A DNA stretch of 64,000 nt from Vibrio cyclitrophicus (GCF_024347435.1 NZ_AP025480.1:2542001-2606000), one strand, 5' to 3'. Numbered from the stretch's first letter, positions 26,681 through 37,155 are shown. Numbers and translations: made by a program. Notes: generated by a model not told the origin, from the sequence alone.

Positions 26681-27712
26681 ATGGCTTACTTTTCACTAGC
26701 CTTCGGTACGGCAACCACAAATCGCGACAATAAAATTATTGAAGCGTTCTTCCCTAATCCACTTCTAAATCCAAGCGACGCTCTTGTGGCCGCAGTGGCT
26801 GAAGTATCAGGTTACTCTGAAGGCAACCAAGCTATCGAAATCTCTGCTGCACAAAGCGCAGAACTAGCGAAAGCATTCGCAGCAAACGACGAGGCAGCAA
26901 ACGCATCTTTCGCAGAAAAAGCTGCAGCGTCTGAACAGCCACTTGTTCTTGTTATTCTTGCTACTGACGAGAAGCCTGCATCTGTTGCTGAAGGCTTCCT
27001 AAAGCTACAACTTATCTCTAACCGCTTAGTACAACCGCACGGTACGGTACTAGACGGTATCTTCGGTTTACTGCACAACATCGCATGGACAAACGAAGGC
27101 CCTATCGACCTTCCTGAACTAGCGGAGCGTCAAATTGAAGCTCGTCTAGCTGGTCGTGCTCTGACTGTAGATTGCGTAGACAAATTTCCTAAAATGGTGG
27201 ATTACGTGGTACCAACAGGTATTCGTATCGCTGATACTTCTCGTGTTCGTCTTGGCGCACACGTAGGTGAAGGCACAACAGTAATGCACGAAGGTTTCAT
27301 CAACTTCAATGCAGGTACAACTGGTGTGAGCATGGTTGAAGGTCGTATCTCTGCTGGTGTTGTTGTGGGTAACGGTTCTGATATCGGCGGCGGCGCTTCT
27401 ATCATGGGTACTCTGTCAGGTGGCGGTACTATGGTTATCTCTATCGGCGAAAACTGTCTACTAGGTGCAAATGCAGGTCTTGGCTTCCCAATGGGCGACC
27501 GTTGTACGGTTGAATCGGGTCTTTACGTGACTGCGGGAACTAAAGTTCGCATGCTAGATAAAGAAGGCAACGAAGTAGAAATCATTAAAGCTCGTGACCT
27601 TGCTGGCGTTTCTGATCTGCTGTTCCGTCGCAACTCGATCACAGGTCAAATTGAGTGCCTAGCGAACAAGTCTGCTGTTGAACTAAACAGCGAGCTACAC
27701 AGCAACAACTAA
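26681..27712 (+). CDS. dapD: Tetrahydrodipicolinate N-succinyltransferase DapD (long form)
   Basis: This 343-residue cytosolic enzyme transfers succinyl from succinyl-CoA to tetrahydrodipicolinate in diaminopimelate and lysine synthesis. The C-terminal left-handed beta-helix with hexapeptide repeats spans about residues 170-290 (IADTSRVRLGAHVGEGTTVMHEG, GGGASIMGTLSGGG). This is the longer class found in Vibrio and Pseudomonas, distinct from the 274-residue E. coli form. The ribosome site GGAG lies 8 bases before ATG. A strong terminator follows. Confidence 0.94.
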   Translation: MAYFSLAFGTATTNRDNKIIEAFFPNPLLNPSDALVAAVAEVSGYSEGNQAIEISAAQSAELAKAFAANDEAANASFAEKAAASEQPLVLVILATDEKPASVAEGFLKLQLISNRLVQPHGTVLDGIFGLLHNIAWTNEGPIDLPELAERQIEARLAGRALTVDCVDKFPKMVDYVVPTGIRIADTSRVRLGAHVGEGTTVMHEGFINFNAGTTGVSMVEGRISAGVVVGNGSDIGGGASIMGTLSGGGTMVISIGENCLLGANAGLGFPMGDRCTVESGLYVTAGTKVRMLDKEGNEVEIIKARDLAGVSDLLFRRNSITGQIECLANKSAVELNSELHSNN

Positions 27713-27754
27713 TCTAAACGTTAGACGCTAAATTACTAGATACTAAAAACTACA

Positions 27755-27790
27755 AAGCCGCTGGGGGTTTAATCCAGCGGCTTTTCTTTT
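27755..27790 (+). terminator. Terminator of dapD
   Basis: AAGCCGCTGG and CCAGCGGCTT form a perfect 10-bp stem around 9 bases, followed by TTCTTTT. Confidence 0.88.
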
Positions 27791-27810
27791 ATAAGAATAA
27801 ACAAACTAGA

Positions 27811-28344
27811 TTATGCTTTTTCGGCTGCCAGCTGCTCAAGAGCCTGAATAGAAGTTTCTGAAACCAATGTACCATCCATGTAGTAACTGACTTTGTCACC
27901 ATCACGAACCCCCAACAAGACTGCTTTTTGTCCATCATTGTAAGTGATGTCCATACGTATGGTATTTTCATCAATTTGTTGCATTTCACCTTGCTCGATA
28001 TGACGATTGTTGAAACCAAGTGGGGCTTCTTTCAGCGAATCATCTAGGCTGTCGTTCACATCAATCATGGTGTCGACTTTGCTATCAAAGATGTGAGGCG
28101 CTCCAGTGAGTGGGTTTTTTCCTACCCAGAATTCGATCGAGTTGAATACGATATAATCGGCTGCGAATGTTAAAGCGTAAACTGGAGCAAGCAAAAAGTT
28201 GACCCCGGCACGAGCGTAACGGTTATCTACAACCTCAACGTTAAACTTCATTAGTTTCCCAGTAACCGCATTACTACCAACACACCCAGCTAACGACATG
28301 ACAATCGCTGCTACTGCAACGGCTTTTGTAATTGTTGTTTTCAT
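27811..28344 (-). CDS. DUF3332 family lipoprotein
   Basis: This 177-residue lipoprotein has the lipobox MSLAGC at about residues 16-21. It resembles the DUF3332 family, whose function is unknown. A hydrophobic stretch FLLAPVYALTFAADYIVFNSIEFW lies near residues 50-73. The C-terminal half has a beta-rich pattern (NTIRMDITYNDGQKAVLLGVRDGDKVSYYMDG). It runs convergent to dapD, and its stop lies within 25 bases of the dapD terminator. An envelope location is sure from the lipobox; the role is not known. Confidence 0.75.
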   Translation of the reverse strand: MKTTITKAVAVAAIVMSLAGCVGSNAVTGKLMKFNVEVVDNRYARAGVNFLLAPVYALTFAADYIVFNSIEFWVGKNPLTGAPHIFDSKVDTMIDVNDSLDDSLKEAPLGFNNRHIEQGEMQQIDENTIRMDITYNDGQKAVLLGVRDGDKVSYYMDGTLVSETSIQALEQLAAEKA

Positions 28345-28524
28345 AGTTCCCTCTTATGCCACAATGATCGATTCAGTTTTTGCATGGTCGAACAGAACTC
28401 TCCCTGTTTTATTACAGATATTATCCGCCTAACAAATTGATTCCATAACATTTAGCGTAGTGGAATTTTTTAGAACAGCAAACTGCAAACCTAATTTATT
28501 TCGCGTTGGTTCTTAAAATTTGTG

Positions 28525-28560
28525 TAATAAAAAAGCGCAGACCTTTCGATCTGCGCTTTT
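28525..28560 (-). terminator. Terminator of purL
   Basis: AAAAGCGCAGA and TCTGCGCTTTT form an 11-bp stem around an 8-base loop, with T continuing on the minus strand. It is the end of the purL transcript. Confidence 0.88.
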
Positions 28561-28608
28561 CAGTTTTGCATAACCTAGCCTAGATTAATGCGGCCTGTAA
28601 GAAAGTGA

Positions 28609-31600
28609 TTAACCCACATTCTTACGTGCGTTTTGGAACATACGCATCCAAGCACCATTCTCGCCCCAACCTTCTGGAGACCAAGAGTTAGCAACCGTAC
28701 GGAATACACGCTCTGGGTGAGGCATCATGATAGTCACACGGCCATCCGTCGTTGTTAGACCTGTGATAGCGTTTGGTGAACCATTCGGGTTGTTCGGGTA
28801 TTGCTGCGTTTGGTTACCGTTGTTATCAACGTAGCGTAGAGCAACCGTACCTGAGTTTTCAATCGCGTTTAGGTGGTCGTTGTCACGCACTTCTACGCGG
28901 CCTTCACCGTGAGAAACAGCGATAGGCATACGAGAACCTTCCATACCGTTGAAGAATACAGAATCAGACTTCTGAACTTCAACTAGGCTGAAACGAGCTT
29001 CAAAACGCTCTGATTCGTTACGAACGAAACGTGGCCAGTACTCTGCACCCGGAATAAGTTCACGTAGGTTAGACAACATCTGACAACCGTTACACACACC
29101 TAGAGAGAAGGTATCTTCACGTTTGAAGAAGTTTTCAAATTGATCACGAGTCGAGTCGTTAAATAGAACCGACTTAGCCCAACCTTCACCTGCGCCTAGT
29201 ACGTCACCGTAAGAAAAGCCACCACAAGCCACAAGGCCGTTGTACTCTTCTAATACCGCTTGACCCGTTAGGATGTCGCTCATGTGAATATCCGTTGCTT
29301 CGAAGCCTGCACGGTCAAATGCTGCTGCCATTTCAACGTGAGAGTTAACACCCTGCTCACGCAGAATCGCCATCTTAGGCTTAGCACCCGTGTTGATGAA
29401 TGGTGCTGCAATGTCTTCATTTACGTCGAAGCTTAGTTTAACGTTCAGACCTGGGTCAGAGTTGTCTTTCTTCGCTTCGTGCTCTTGGTCTGCACAGATT
29501 GGGTTATCACGTAGACCTTGCATCTTGTGCGTGGTTTCAGCCCAGATAGTACGTAATTCAGTGCGGTTACGTTCAATCACTACAGACTCGCCAGACTTAA
29601 TCACTAGCTCATCAGAGGCTTCAACAGAGCCGATTACGTGTGAACACGCTTCTAGGCCATTTGTTGCAAGAGTTGAAAGTACTGTGTCTAGGTCGTCGTT
29701 ACGAACTTGGATTACCGCACCCAGTTCTTCGTTGAATAGTGCTGCTAGAGCATCTTCGCCTAGCGCTGCAATATCAGCATTAACACCACAGTGACCTGCG
29801 AACGCCATTTCAGCTAGCGTTACGAATAGACCGCCATCGCCTTTATCGTGGTAAGCGACAACTTGGTCGTTCGCTACAAGTGCTTGAACGCCTTCGTAGA
29901 AGCCTTTTAGCTGTGCCGCGTTGTCTACGTCTGCTGGCTTATCACCAAGCTGCTTGTAAACCTGAGCAAGTGCTGTTGCACCCATGCGGTTTTTGCCGTT
30001 ACCTAAATCGATAAGAACTAGACTTGTATTACCTAGTCCTTCAAGGTTATCAGGGGTACGTAATTGAGGAGTAATCGTTTTACGAACATCTTCAACACGT
30101 GCAAACGCAGTGATAACAAGAGATAGCGGAGACGTGACTTCTTTCTGCTCGCCGTTCTCTTCCCACTTAGTCTTCATCGACATTGAGTCTTTACCCACAG
30201 GGATAGTTAGACCCAGTGCCGGACATAGCTCTTCACCCACGGCTTTAACCGCTTCATAAAGGCCTGCATCTTCACCAGGGTGACCTGCTGGAGACATCCA
30301 GTTAGCCGACAGTTTAATGTGTTTGATATCGCCGATGTTGGTCGCTGCAATGTTAGTGATTGCTTCACCAACCGCTAGACGAGCTGACGCGCCGAAATCA
30401 AGTAGTGCAACTGGCGTACGCTCACCAAGAGACATCGCCTCACCGTGGTAAGAGTCGTAACTTGCTGCCGTTACCGCACAGTTAGCAACTGGAACCTGCC
30501 ATGGGCCAACCATTTGGTCACGAGCTACAAGACCCGTTACCGAGCGGTCACCGATAGTGATTAGGAATGTTTTCTCTGCCACTGTTGGTAGGCGAAGAAT
30601 ACGGTCAACCGCTTCGTTTAGTTCGATACCAGAACGGTCAATCGCAGGATTGTTTGCTTTTAGCGTCTTCGCGTCACGGTGCATCTTAGGTGTTTTACCT
30701 AATAGGATGTCCATAGGCATGTCGATTGGCGTGTTGTCGAAGTGTGAATCTTCTAGTTTCAGATCACGCTCTTCTGTTGCCTTACCAACCACTGCATATG
30801 GTGCGCGTTCACGTTTACAAATCGCGTCGAACGTTGCCATGTCTTTATCAGCAACCGCCATAACGTAACGCTCTTGAGATTCGTTACACCAGATCTCAAG
30901 TGGGCTCATGCCCGGCTCATCGTTTGGTACGTCACGTAGATTAAAGATACCGCCACGCTCGCCGTCGTCGACTAGCTCAGGAAGAGCATTCGAGATACCG
31001 CCCGCGCCCACATCGTGGATGAATGCGATTGGGTTCGCATCACCAAGCTGCCAACAACGGTCGATAACTTCCTGACAACGACGTTCCATCTCTGGGTTTT
31101 CACGTTGTACAGAAGCGAAATCTAGGTCTTCAGAAGATGAACCCGAATCCATTGAAGATGCAGCACCGCCACCAAGGCCGATGTTCATTGCTGGCCCACC
31201 AAGAACGATTAGGCTTGCACCTACTGGGATCTCTTTCTTCTGAACATGATCATCACGAATGTTGCCTAGACCACCAGCAAGCATGATTGGTTTATGGTAC
31301 CCACGCACTTCTTCGCCTGCGTGAGAATTTACTTTCTCTTCGTATGTACGGAAGTAACCTAATAGGTTTGGACGACCAAATTCGTTGTTGAATGCTGCGC
31401 CACCAAGAGGACCTTCAAGCATGATATCCAAAGCAGTAACGATACGGCTCGGCTTACCAAAGTCAGTTTCCCAAGGTTGAACGAAGTTCGGGATCTTAAG
31501 GTTAGATACAGAGAAAGCAACAAGGCCAGCTTTTGGCTTACCACCAATACCGGTTGCGCCTTCATCACGGATTTCGCCGCCTGAACCTGTTGATGCGCCC

Positions 31601-32520
31601 GGCCATGGAGAGATTGCCGTTGGGTGGTTATGCGTTTCAACTTTCATCAAGATGTGTGTTTTTTCTTGGTGGTAGTTGTATTGGCGAGTTTCTGGATCTG
31701 GGAAGAAACGACCTACTTCAGAACCGGTCATTACCGCTGCGTTATCTTTATAAGCAGACAGAACGTGTTCTGGTGTCGTTTCAAAGGTGTTCTTAATCAT
31801 CTTGAACAATGATTTTTCTTGCTTAACGCCATCGATAGTCCAATCAGCGTTAAAGATCTTGTGACGACAGTGCTCTGAGTTCGCTTGTGCAAACATCATT
31901 AGCTCGATGTCAGTCGGGTTACGACCTAGCTTTTCAGTAAAGCTTTCAAGAAGGTAATCAATCTCATCTTCTGCAAGTGCTAGACCTAGGGTAACGTTTG
32001 CTTCTTCAAGCGCTTTACGCCCACCAGTTAATAGGTCAACTTCCGCATATGGAGCAGGCTCAGCAACTGTAAATAGTGCAGCCGCTGATTCGAAGTCAGT
32101 GAAAACCACTTCCATCATACGGTCGTGCAGGATTGCTTTCAGCTCAACAAGTTGAAGCTCAGAAAGTTCAGAAGAGGTTTCAATGTAGAAAGCAGTACCG
32201 CGCTCTAGACGTGACACTTTAGCCAGTCCGCAGTTATGTGCGATATCTGTTGATTTTGAAGACCAAGGCGAGATAGTGCCTGGGCGTGGCGTTGCAAGCA
32301 GCAATAAACCTTCAGGCTCATGCTCTTCAATCGTTGGACCGTAAGTCAGTAGCTTTTCTAGCTTCTCAACTTCAGACTCGTCTAGGTCTGCCGTTAGATC
32401 AGCAAAGTGGGCAAACTCAGCGTAAATACCTGTTACAGGTAAGCTTAATTCACGACAAAGCTCTAAAAGCTTGTTAACACGAAACTCAGATAGAGCTGGG
32501 GAGCCACGCAAAATTCTCAT
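28609..32520 (-). CDS. purL: Phosphoribosylformylglycinamidine synthase
   Basis: This 1303-residue single-chain FGAM synthase performs the fourth step of purine synthesis with ATP and glutamine. The N-terminus [19 protein letters not shown] matches E. coli PurL. The synthetase domain contains [16 protein letters not shown] and [21 protein letters not shown]. The C-terminal class I glutaminase contains [12 protein letters not shown] with the nucleophile Cys, and [10 protein letters not shown] with the catalytic His and nearby Glu. Length is right for the large type. A PurR box lies 177 bases upstream, so guanine/hypoxanthine repression is likely. Confidence 0.96.
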   Translation of the reverse strand: MRILRGSPALSEFRVNKLLELCRELSLPVTGIYAEFAHFADLTADLDESEVEKLEKLLTYGPTIEEHEPEGLLLLATPRPGTISPWSSKSTDIAHNCGLAKVSRLERGTAFYIETSSELSELQLVELKAILHDRMMEVVFTDFESAAALFTVAEPAPYAEVDLLTGGRKALEEANVTLGLALAEDEIDYLLESFTEKLGRNPTDIELMMFAQANSEHCRHKIFNADWTIDGVKQEKSLFKMIKNTFETTPEHVLSAYKDNAAVMTGSEVGRFFPDPETRQYNYHQEKTHILMKVETHNHPTAISPWPGASTGSGGEIRDEGATGIGGKPKAGLVAFSVSNLKIPNFVQPWETDFGKPSRIVTALDIMLEGPLGGAAFNNEFGRPNLLGYFRTYEEKVNSHAGEEVRGYHKPIMLAGGLGNIRDDHVQKKEIPVGASLIVLGGPAMNIGLGGGAASSMDSGSSSEDLDFASVQRENPEMERRCQEVIDRCWQLGDANPIAFIHDVGAGGISNALPELVDDGERGGIFNLRDVPNDEPGMSPLEIWCNESQERYVMAVADKDMATFDAICKRERAPYAVVGKATEERDLKLEDSHFDNTPIDMPMDILLGKTPKMHRDAKTLKANNPAIDRSGIELNEAVDRILRLPTVAEKTFLITIGDRSVTGLVARDQMVGPWQVPVANCAVTAASYDSYHGEAMSLGERTPVALLDFGASARLAVGEAITNIAATNIGDIKHIKLSANWMSPAGHPGEDAGLYEAVKAVGEELCPALGLTIPVGKDSMSMKTKWEENGEQKEVTSPLSLVITAFARVEDVRKTITPQLRTPDNLEGLGNTSLVLIDLGNGKNRMGATALAQVYKQLGDKPADVDNAAQLKGFYEGVQALVANDQVVAYHDKGDGGLFVTLAEMAFAGHCGVNADIAALGEDALAALFNEELGAVIQVRNDDLDTVLSTLATNGLEACSHVIGSVEASDELVIKSGESVVIERNRTELRTIWAETTHKMQGLRDNPICADQEHEAKKDNSDPGLNVKLSFDVNEDIAAPFINTGAKPKMAILREQGVNSHVEMAAAFDRAGFEATDIHMSDILTGQAVLEEYNGLVACGGFSYGDVLGAGEGWAKSVLFNDSTRDQFENFFKREDTFSLGVCNGCQMLSNLRELIPGAEYWPRFVRNESERFEARFSLVEVQKSDSVFFNGMEGSRMPIAVSHGEGRVEVRDNDHLNAIENSGTVALRYVDNNGNQTQQYPNNPNGSPNAITGLTTTDGRVTIMMPHPERVFRTVANSWSPEGWGENGAWMRMFQNARKNVG

Positions 32521-32696
32521 GTGCTTAGGTCTCTTATGCAGTTGATTAAGGTAGTATTGGAATAAATTCAGTGGGTTATAGGAACAACCTAACTGTTTTC
32601 TTCGAAGCTATTCCCGAAGGTTGCCAAACCTATGCCGATCCCACCTCTTCAATGCGAGCGCATTATAAAGCATTTCTTTTTGTGACGTAACACCAA

Positions 32697-32712
32697 AAGC
32701 AACCGTTTGCGT
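32697..32712 (-). promoter_or_regulatory. PurR operator of purL
   Basis: AAGCAACCGTTTGCGT matches the PurR consensus ACGCAAACGTTTGCGT at 14 of 16 positions and keeps the central CGTTTGCG. It lies in the 329-base gap between purL and the divergent mltF. The rest of that gap (32521-32849) shows no gene. Confidence 0.75.
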
Positions 32713-32849
32713 TATTTTTTTTATCTTTCTGCTCAAATGGAACTTTTGCTGCATTTATCAGCACTTTTACAACTGTTTAATTAAAGCAGCTTTGCCAGTC
32801 TTGCGGGGTTTGGTATAAAGGAGCTTCTACTTTTTGAGATTTCATTTTG

Positions 32850-34418
32850 ATGCCTAAATTTACGCTCATCTTTTCGTCTAAATTCCTTCTGGTCGCTATC
32901 GCTCTGTTTGGGTTAGCGGGATGCCAGATTGAATCTGAACCTAAAAGTGTTCTTGAGCAGATACGAGACCGTGGCGTTCTTCGTGTCGGCACCTTGAATA
33001 ACCAACTCTCTTATTACATCGGTCCAGATGGCCCAGCAGGCTTGGATTACGAATTAGCTCGTGAGTTTGCGCAAGAGCTTGGTGTAAAGCTTGAGGTTAA
33101 ACCCGCTTACCGTTTATCCGGCCTATTCCCAGCGTTACAGAAAGGCGAAATCGATCTTATCGCAACTGGGTTAACGCAAAATAGTAACCTGACACGCGCT
33201 TATCGCGCTGCGCCAGCTTATTATTATGTAAGCCAACAAGTCGTGTACAAAAAAGGCCAGTGGCGACCAAGAAACCTTGAGCAACTGATCAAGTTTGAAA
33301 ATGAACGTCAGGCTGAGTTTGAAAAAGCACAAACTGAATCAGAAGAGGCGTCATCAAGCGAAACACTGACCCCCTCTTTAGTTGTAGTAAAAGACTCACA
33401 CTTCGAGCCAACACTAAAACAGCTACAGAACACACATGATGACTTTACCTACGATGCGGTCGGTAATGCGGACGTCAACGACCTACTAAAAGAAGTCTCG
33501 ACAGGAGAGCGACTGTTTACCGTTGCAGATTCAATTGAGCTTTCATTGGCGCAACGTTTGTATCCAGAGGTCGCTCTCGCTTTTGAGCTAACAGAAGACC
33601 AACCTATCTCTTGGTACTTACAGAAATCTGAAGACGAAAGCCTGTATGCTTTACTGATTGAATTCTTCGGCAACCTAAAACAATCTGGTGAGCTCGCATC
33701 ACTCGAAGAGAAGTACATAGGTCACATTGGTACCTTTGATTACGTTGATACTCGCGCCTTTATCCGTGCACTGGATAGCAAACTGCCAAAATGGTCGCCA
33801 CTCTTTCAGGAATACTCTCAAGAGTTTGACTGGCGCTTGATTGCCGCTTTGGCATACCAAGAGTCACACTGGAATCCTGTTGCTCGCTCACCAACCGGTG
33901 TACGTGGCATGATGATGCTGACGCTACCCACAGCGAAAAGCGTTGGCGTGACTAACCGTCTTGACCCTAAACAGTCGGTACAAGGTGGTGTTGAATACTT
34001 GCGTCGTATCGTTAACCGAGTTCCAGACTCAATCACCCAACACGAAAAAATCTGGTTTGCCCTAGCCTCATATAACGTCGGTTACGGACATATGATGGAT
34101 GCACGTCGCTTAACCAAAGCGCAAGGTGGCGATCCTGACGCTTGGGGTGATGTAAAAGATAGGTTACCTCTGCTAAGACAAAAGAAATATTACAGCCAAA
34201 CTCGGTACGGGTATGCACGTGGTGATGAAGCTAGGAACTACGTAGAGAACATTCGCCGTTATTACCAAAGCATTATTGGCCATGTAAATAAGCGAAATAA
34301 AGAACAAGAGGCTAACCTTGAAGATTTGGTGGTGATCCCACCTCTAGAAATCTCAGGTGCTGAATCGACTATCAGCGCAGCTCAGCCGACAGTCAGCAGT
34401 TCAGAATCCTTGCAGTAA
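32850..34418 (+). CDS. mltF: Membrane-bound lytic murein transglycosylase F
   Basis: This 522-residue outer-membrane lipoprotein cuts peptidoglycan glycan strands. The lipobox FGLAGC lies at about residues 20-25. An extracellular solute-binding type domain (about 40-290, RGVLRVGTLNNQLSYYIG, GLDYELAREFAQELG) acts as a regulatory module in the family. The SLT domain carries catalytic Glu in LAYQESHWNP, followed by SPTGVRGMMMLT and ASYNVGYGHMMDARRL. A Glu/Ser-rich segment with EKAQTESEEASSSETL interrupts the binding domain. ATG 32850 is preferred over the TTG three bases earlier. A terminator follows. Confidence 0.93.
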   Translation: MPKFTLIFSSKFLLVAIALFGLAGCQIESEPKSVLEQIRDRGVLRVGTLNNQLSYYIGPDGPAGLDYELAREFAQELGVKLEVKPAYRLSGLFPALQKGEIDLIATGLTQNSNLTRAYRAAPAYYYVSQQVVYKKGQWRPRNLEQLIKFENERQAEFEKAQTESEEASSSETLTPSLVVVKDSHFEPTLKQLQNTHDDFTYDAVGNADVNDLLKEVSTGERLFTVADSIELSLAQRLYPEVALAFELTEDQPISWYLQKSEDESLYALLIEFFGNLKQSGELASLEEKYIGHIGTFDYVDTRAFIRALDSKLPKWSPLFQEYSQEFDWRLIAALAYQESHWNPVARSPTGVRGMMMLTLPTAKSVGVTNRLDPKQSVQGGVEYLRRIVNRVPDSITQHEKIWFALASYNVGYGHMMDARRLTKAQGGDPDAWGDVKDRLPLLRQKKYYSQTRYGYARGDEARNYVENIRRYYQSIIGHVNKRNKEQEANLEDLVVIPPLEISGAESTISAAQPTVSSSESLQ

Positions 34419-34423
34419 AATCC

Positions 34424-34457
34424 AAAAGAGCAATGCCAATTAGCATTGCTCTTTTTT
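34424..34457 (+). terminator. Terminator of mltF
   Basis: AAAGAGCAATGC and GCATTGCTCTTT pair around CAATTA and are followed by TTTA. Confidence 0.88.
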
Positions 34458-34501
34458 ATTGCCTGCAAGATAAGAAGCAAAATAGCAGAATCTCTGACTG
34501 A

Positions 34502-34556
34502 GTAACTAAGTAACTAGCAACTAAGCAACTAAGCAACTAAGCAACTAAGCAACTGG
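34502..34556. repeat. Short tandem repeat, 8-bp unit
   Basis: Seven copies are seen in sequence, four of them identical GCAACTAA. Before these are variants GTAACTAA and a 7-base GTAACTA, and the array ends in GCAACTGG. It lies in the gap between mltF and the small basic-protein gene and is not inside a gene. The gap 34458-34794 otherwise shows nothing recognised. Confidence 0.9.
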
Positions 34557-34794
34557 GGATTCTCACCATAAAACTGTGTTGTGAAATTAGGAATGTCATA
34601 TTGCAGTAACAATCGAACCTTATAACGGCACACCACAATCAAGATTATGCTCTGTTGAACTTCGATGCTGGCTTTAGACTAGAACTGCTCTTCTAAGTAA
34701 GCCAAGCGTACGACAGGCCAAATAAACGAATAACACTATAATTAAATCGTTAGTCCAAATTAAAAAGTCAGACGACAAATAGGAAGTCATTGAA

Positions 34795-34929
34795 ATGATG
34801 AAGAACAAGCTGAAATCGAAACGCCTTGATAAGACTGTTGCTGCAAACCGTCGTAAGCGTATGCTTTCAAATAATAAGAAAAAGATCATTTGGCGCAACC
34901 GTGCTTTCATGCAGATGATTGCTGAGTAA
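34795..34929 (+). CDS. Small basic protein (44 aa), unknown
   Basis: This 44-residue ORF is preceded by AGGAAG eight bases before the first of two ATGs (34795 and 34798). The product is extremely basic: MMKNKLKSKRLDKTVAANR at the start, then a run of Arg/Lys, ending IIWRNRAFMQMIAE. This charge pattern suggests binding to nucleic acid or the ribosome, but no family is recognised. A hairpin lies just downstream. The good ribosome site and clean stop favour a real gene. Confidence 0.65.
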   Translation: MMKNKLKSKRLDKTVAANRRKRMLSNNKKKIIWRNRAFMQMIAE

Positions 34930-34956
34930 ATGCCATGATGACCAAGTAAGTTTGCT

Positions 34957-34988
34957 TAGGCACTCTTAAAAGATAGAGTGCCTATTTA
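34957..34988. terminator. Hairpin between the small basic protein gene and tadA
   Basis: TAGGCACTCT and AGAGTGCCTA form a 10-bp stem around TAAAAGAT. The T-run is short on either strand, so it may serve both convergent genes weakly. Confidence 0.6.
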
Positions 34989-34996
34989 GATGGGCC

Positions 34997-35521
34997 TTAT
35001 TTCTGTCTCGATTCTTCCTCTGAGCGCTCTTGCTTTCTTTTCTCTTTGATCTCTTTTCTACGACGCTTGAAAAACGCCTGCAATTGCTCACGACACTCAG
35101 CTTCTAGCAAGCCATGTTCAACGTCGGCATAGTGGTATGAGGCTTGGCTTTCAAACAAATTAAGTACTGTACCTGCAGCTCCCGCCTTTAAGTCTGGCGC
35201 TCCAAAGACAATTCGTTTTACGCGGCTGTGTAACAAAGCACCTGCGCACATAGGGCATGGTTCTAAAGTGACGTATAACGTAGTATCAAGTAAGCGATAA
35301 TTTTCCAAAGCTTGGCCCGCTTTGCGTAAGGTTTCGATTTCAGCATGTGCTGTCGCATCGTGGCTGCCAATCGAACGGTTCCACCCTTCAGCGATAATCT
35401 CTCCACCTTTAACCAGTATCGCACCAACGGGAACCTCTCCCTCTTTCTCAGCTTGCTTCGCTACCTCGATGGCGCGTCGCATGAAGATTTCATCTTGAGG
35501 GCTAAATTGATGGTCTGACAA
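34997..35521 (-). CDS. tadA: tRNA-specific adenosine(34) deaminase TadA
   Basis: This enzyme (174 residues from the chosen start) deaminates A34 to inosine in tRNA-Arg(ACG). Zinc and catalytic residues are seen in DATAHAEIETL (His, Glu) and LEPCPMCAGALLHSR (two Cys). The C-terminus is a long Lys/Arg/Glu tail (FKRRRKEIKEKRKQERSEEE). The chosen start is TTG at 35521, with GGAG 6 bases upstream, giving MSDHQFSPQDEIFMRRA. Longer in-frame starts at 35569 and 35605 would place coding sequence across the terminator of the upstream gene, so they are unlikely. Confidence 0.92.
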   Translation of the reverse strand: MSDHQFSPQDEIFMRRAIEVAKQAEKEGEVPVGAILVKGGEIIAEGWNRSIGSHDATAHAEIETLRKAGQALENYRLLDTTLYVTLEPCPMCAGALLHSRVKRIVFGAPDLKAGAAGTVLNLFESQASYHYADVEHGLLEAECREQLQAFFKRRRKEIKEKRKQERSEEESRQK

Positions 35522-35543
35522 AGGGAACTCCAAAAAGGTAAAG

Positions 35544-35574
35544 CAAAAAATAGGTATGCGGTGAAGCATACCTA
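35544..35574 (-). terminator. Terminator of the CNNM/CorC-like gene
   Basis: TAGGTATGC pairs with GCATACCTA around 5 bases (plus coordinates about 35551-35573). On the minus strand it is followed by TTTTTTGC. It ends the upstream gene and helps fix the tadA start. Confidence 0.75.
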
Positions 35575-35656
35575 ATCTTAGTAATAATGAACAATAGCGA
35601 GACAACGAACAATAGCGAGATTAAAGATATTAACGGCAGGCCTGTTCATTGAGTCA

Positions 35657-36946
35657 CTAACGACTAGCGTCGCTAAAGTCGTTGGTTATCGGAGTCGCTT
35701 TGACGCTGACAATTCGATTGTTTTCAACCGAGGTAATTTCAAACTGCCATTGCTGATATTCGACAACCTCGCCAACCTCAGGTAAGCGACCAATTAACCA
35801 AGAGATTAAGCCGTTCAACGTCTGGAAACCTTCTTTCTCAACTTCTAGCTCTGATAGCTCTAAGCGATTCTTTAGTTCACTGAGCGGGATCAATCCATCC
35901 ACCAGTAAACCGTCTTCGACCTCCTCAGTCCACAGGTCTTGAGGGTTATTAGACAGCTCACCGGCAATCGCTTCAAGAATGTCATAGTGCGTCACAAGGC
36001 CTTGCACATCGCCATATTCATCAACAATAAAGACCATCTCAGCACCTGAACCTTTAAAGTAGCTCAGTAAGCGCAACGCCTTCATCGACTCTGGAACATA
36101 GATTGGGGATTTAGAGAGCCCCATAATAACTTGAATACTTAAATTGCCCGCCTGATTCAGCAAAGCTTTGGCTGACACCGTACCGACGACTTGATTAAGG
36201 TGGTCTTGGCAAAGTGGAAATACGCTGTGCTTTGATAAACGCAGCTTCTTCAGCAACTGCTCAACAGGTTGGTCAATATCCAGAAAATCGACGTCTCGCC
36301 GTGGGGTCATCAACGAGCTCACAAGACGATCATCAAGCTGCAAGATATTACGAATCATCTCTTGCTCGCCACGTTCTATCACACCAGATTCAGAGCCTTC
36401 TTTCACTAGGGCATGAATGTCATCTTCAGTGACACTATCTTCTTCACTACCACGTCCCATTAATTTGAGAATACCTTCGGTTGAAGCAGACAACGCAAAC
36501 ACAAATGGTGTCGCGATTTTAGATAACCAGAAGATAGGCAATGCGACTAACACGGCGATGTTTTCAGCTTGGGATTGAGCAAAACGCTTTGGCACCAACT
36601 CACCCACAACAATCGCGAAATAAGTAATACCAACAACGACGATCGCAGTAGACAGGATATTTGCTTGTGCAGGGTCGAATTCCCAGAGTTCAAGTTGAAC
36701 GGCCAGTGGCGCAGATAGGGTCGCCTCACCCACAATACCGCTGAGTAGGCCTATCACTGTAATACCAATCTGAATGGTTGAAAGGAAACGAGTAGGATTT
36801 TCTTTGAGCTCGAGAGCAACCTGAGCGGAGCGATGTTTTTCGGCTAAGCGTTTCAACCGACTATTCTTTGCTGCTACCAGTGCAATCTCTGACATAGCAA
36901 ACAGACCATTTAAAACAATTAACCCCACTAAAAGCAGAATCTTCAT
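35657..36946 (-). CDS. CNNM/CorC-like transporter (HlyC/CorC family)
   Basis: This 429-residue inner-membrane protein has an N-terminal DUF21/CNNM domain of about three transmembrane helices (LLLVGLIVLNGLFAMSEIAL; IGITVIGLLSGIVGEATL; VGITYFAIVVGELVPKRFA). A CBS-domain pair follows at about residues 215-330 (LMTPRRDVDFLDI, VFIVDEYGDVQGLVTHYDILEAI). A C-terminal transporter-associated domain ends it (ESELEVEKEGFQTLNGLI-like). The family is linked to Mg2+/Co2+ export and was often misnamed hemolysin. ATG 36946 fits the start of the first helix; the longer in-frame start at 37099 adds non-conserved residues. Confidence 0.85.
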   Translation of the reverse strand: MKILLLVGLIVLNGLFAMSEIALVAAKNSRLKRLAEKHRSAQVALELKENPTRFLSTIQIGITVIGLLSGIVGEATLSAPLAVQLELWEFDPAQANILSTAIVVVGITYFAIVVGELVPKRFAQSQAENIAVLVALPIFWLSKIATPFVFALSASTEGILKLMGRGSEEDSVTEDDIHALVKEGSESGVIERGEQEMIRNILQLDDRLVSSLMTPRRDVDFLDIDQPVEQLLKKLRLSKHSVFPLCQDHLNQVVGTVSAKALLNQAGNLSIQVIMGLSKSPIYVPESMKALRLLSYFKGSGAEMVFIVDEYGDVQGLVTHYDILEAIAGELSNNPQDLWTEEVEDGLLVDGLIPLSELKNRLELSELEVEKEGFQTLNGLISWLIGRLPEVGEVVEYQQWQFEITSVENNRIVSVKATPITNDFSDASR

Positions 36947-37076
36947 GTAGCTTGGATTTCCTAATTTTACCGGCCAACAATTAGCCGTAATCCGGAGTAT
37001 AAGCTGAGTGCCTTGATTTTGAATATAAAAAGTTGTGGATATAAAAAGTCTTAGATATAAAAAAATAGACAAAAAT

Positions 37077-37113
37077 AGCGAAAAAAAAAGCCCGCACATT
37101 TTGGTGCAGGCTT
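37077..37113 (-). terminator. Possible terminator between CNNM gene and the abgT-like gene
   Basis: AAGCCCGCAC and GTGCAGGCTT pair with one mismatch around 6 bases. On the minus strand a run of nine T follows. It lies downstream of the abgT-like stop and ends that gene. Confidence 0.85.
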
Positions 37114-37155
37114 CGATGATTTTATCTTACTAACTTTTTGCTTTTCTTACTTAGC

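Noticed and set aside
29390-29794. 134-codon frame antisense to purL
   Set aside because: Shadow of a conserved gene with no independent support.
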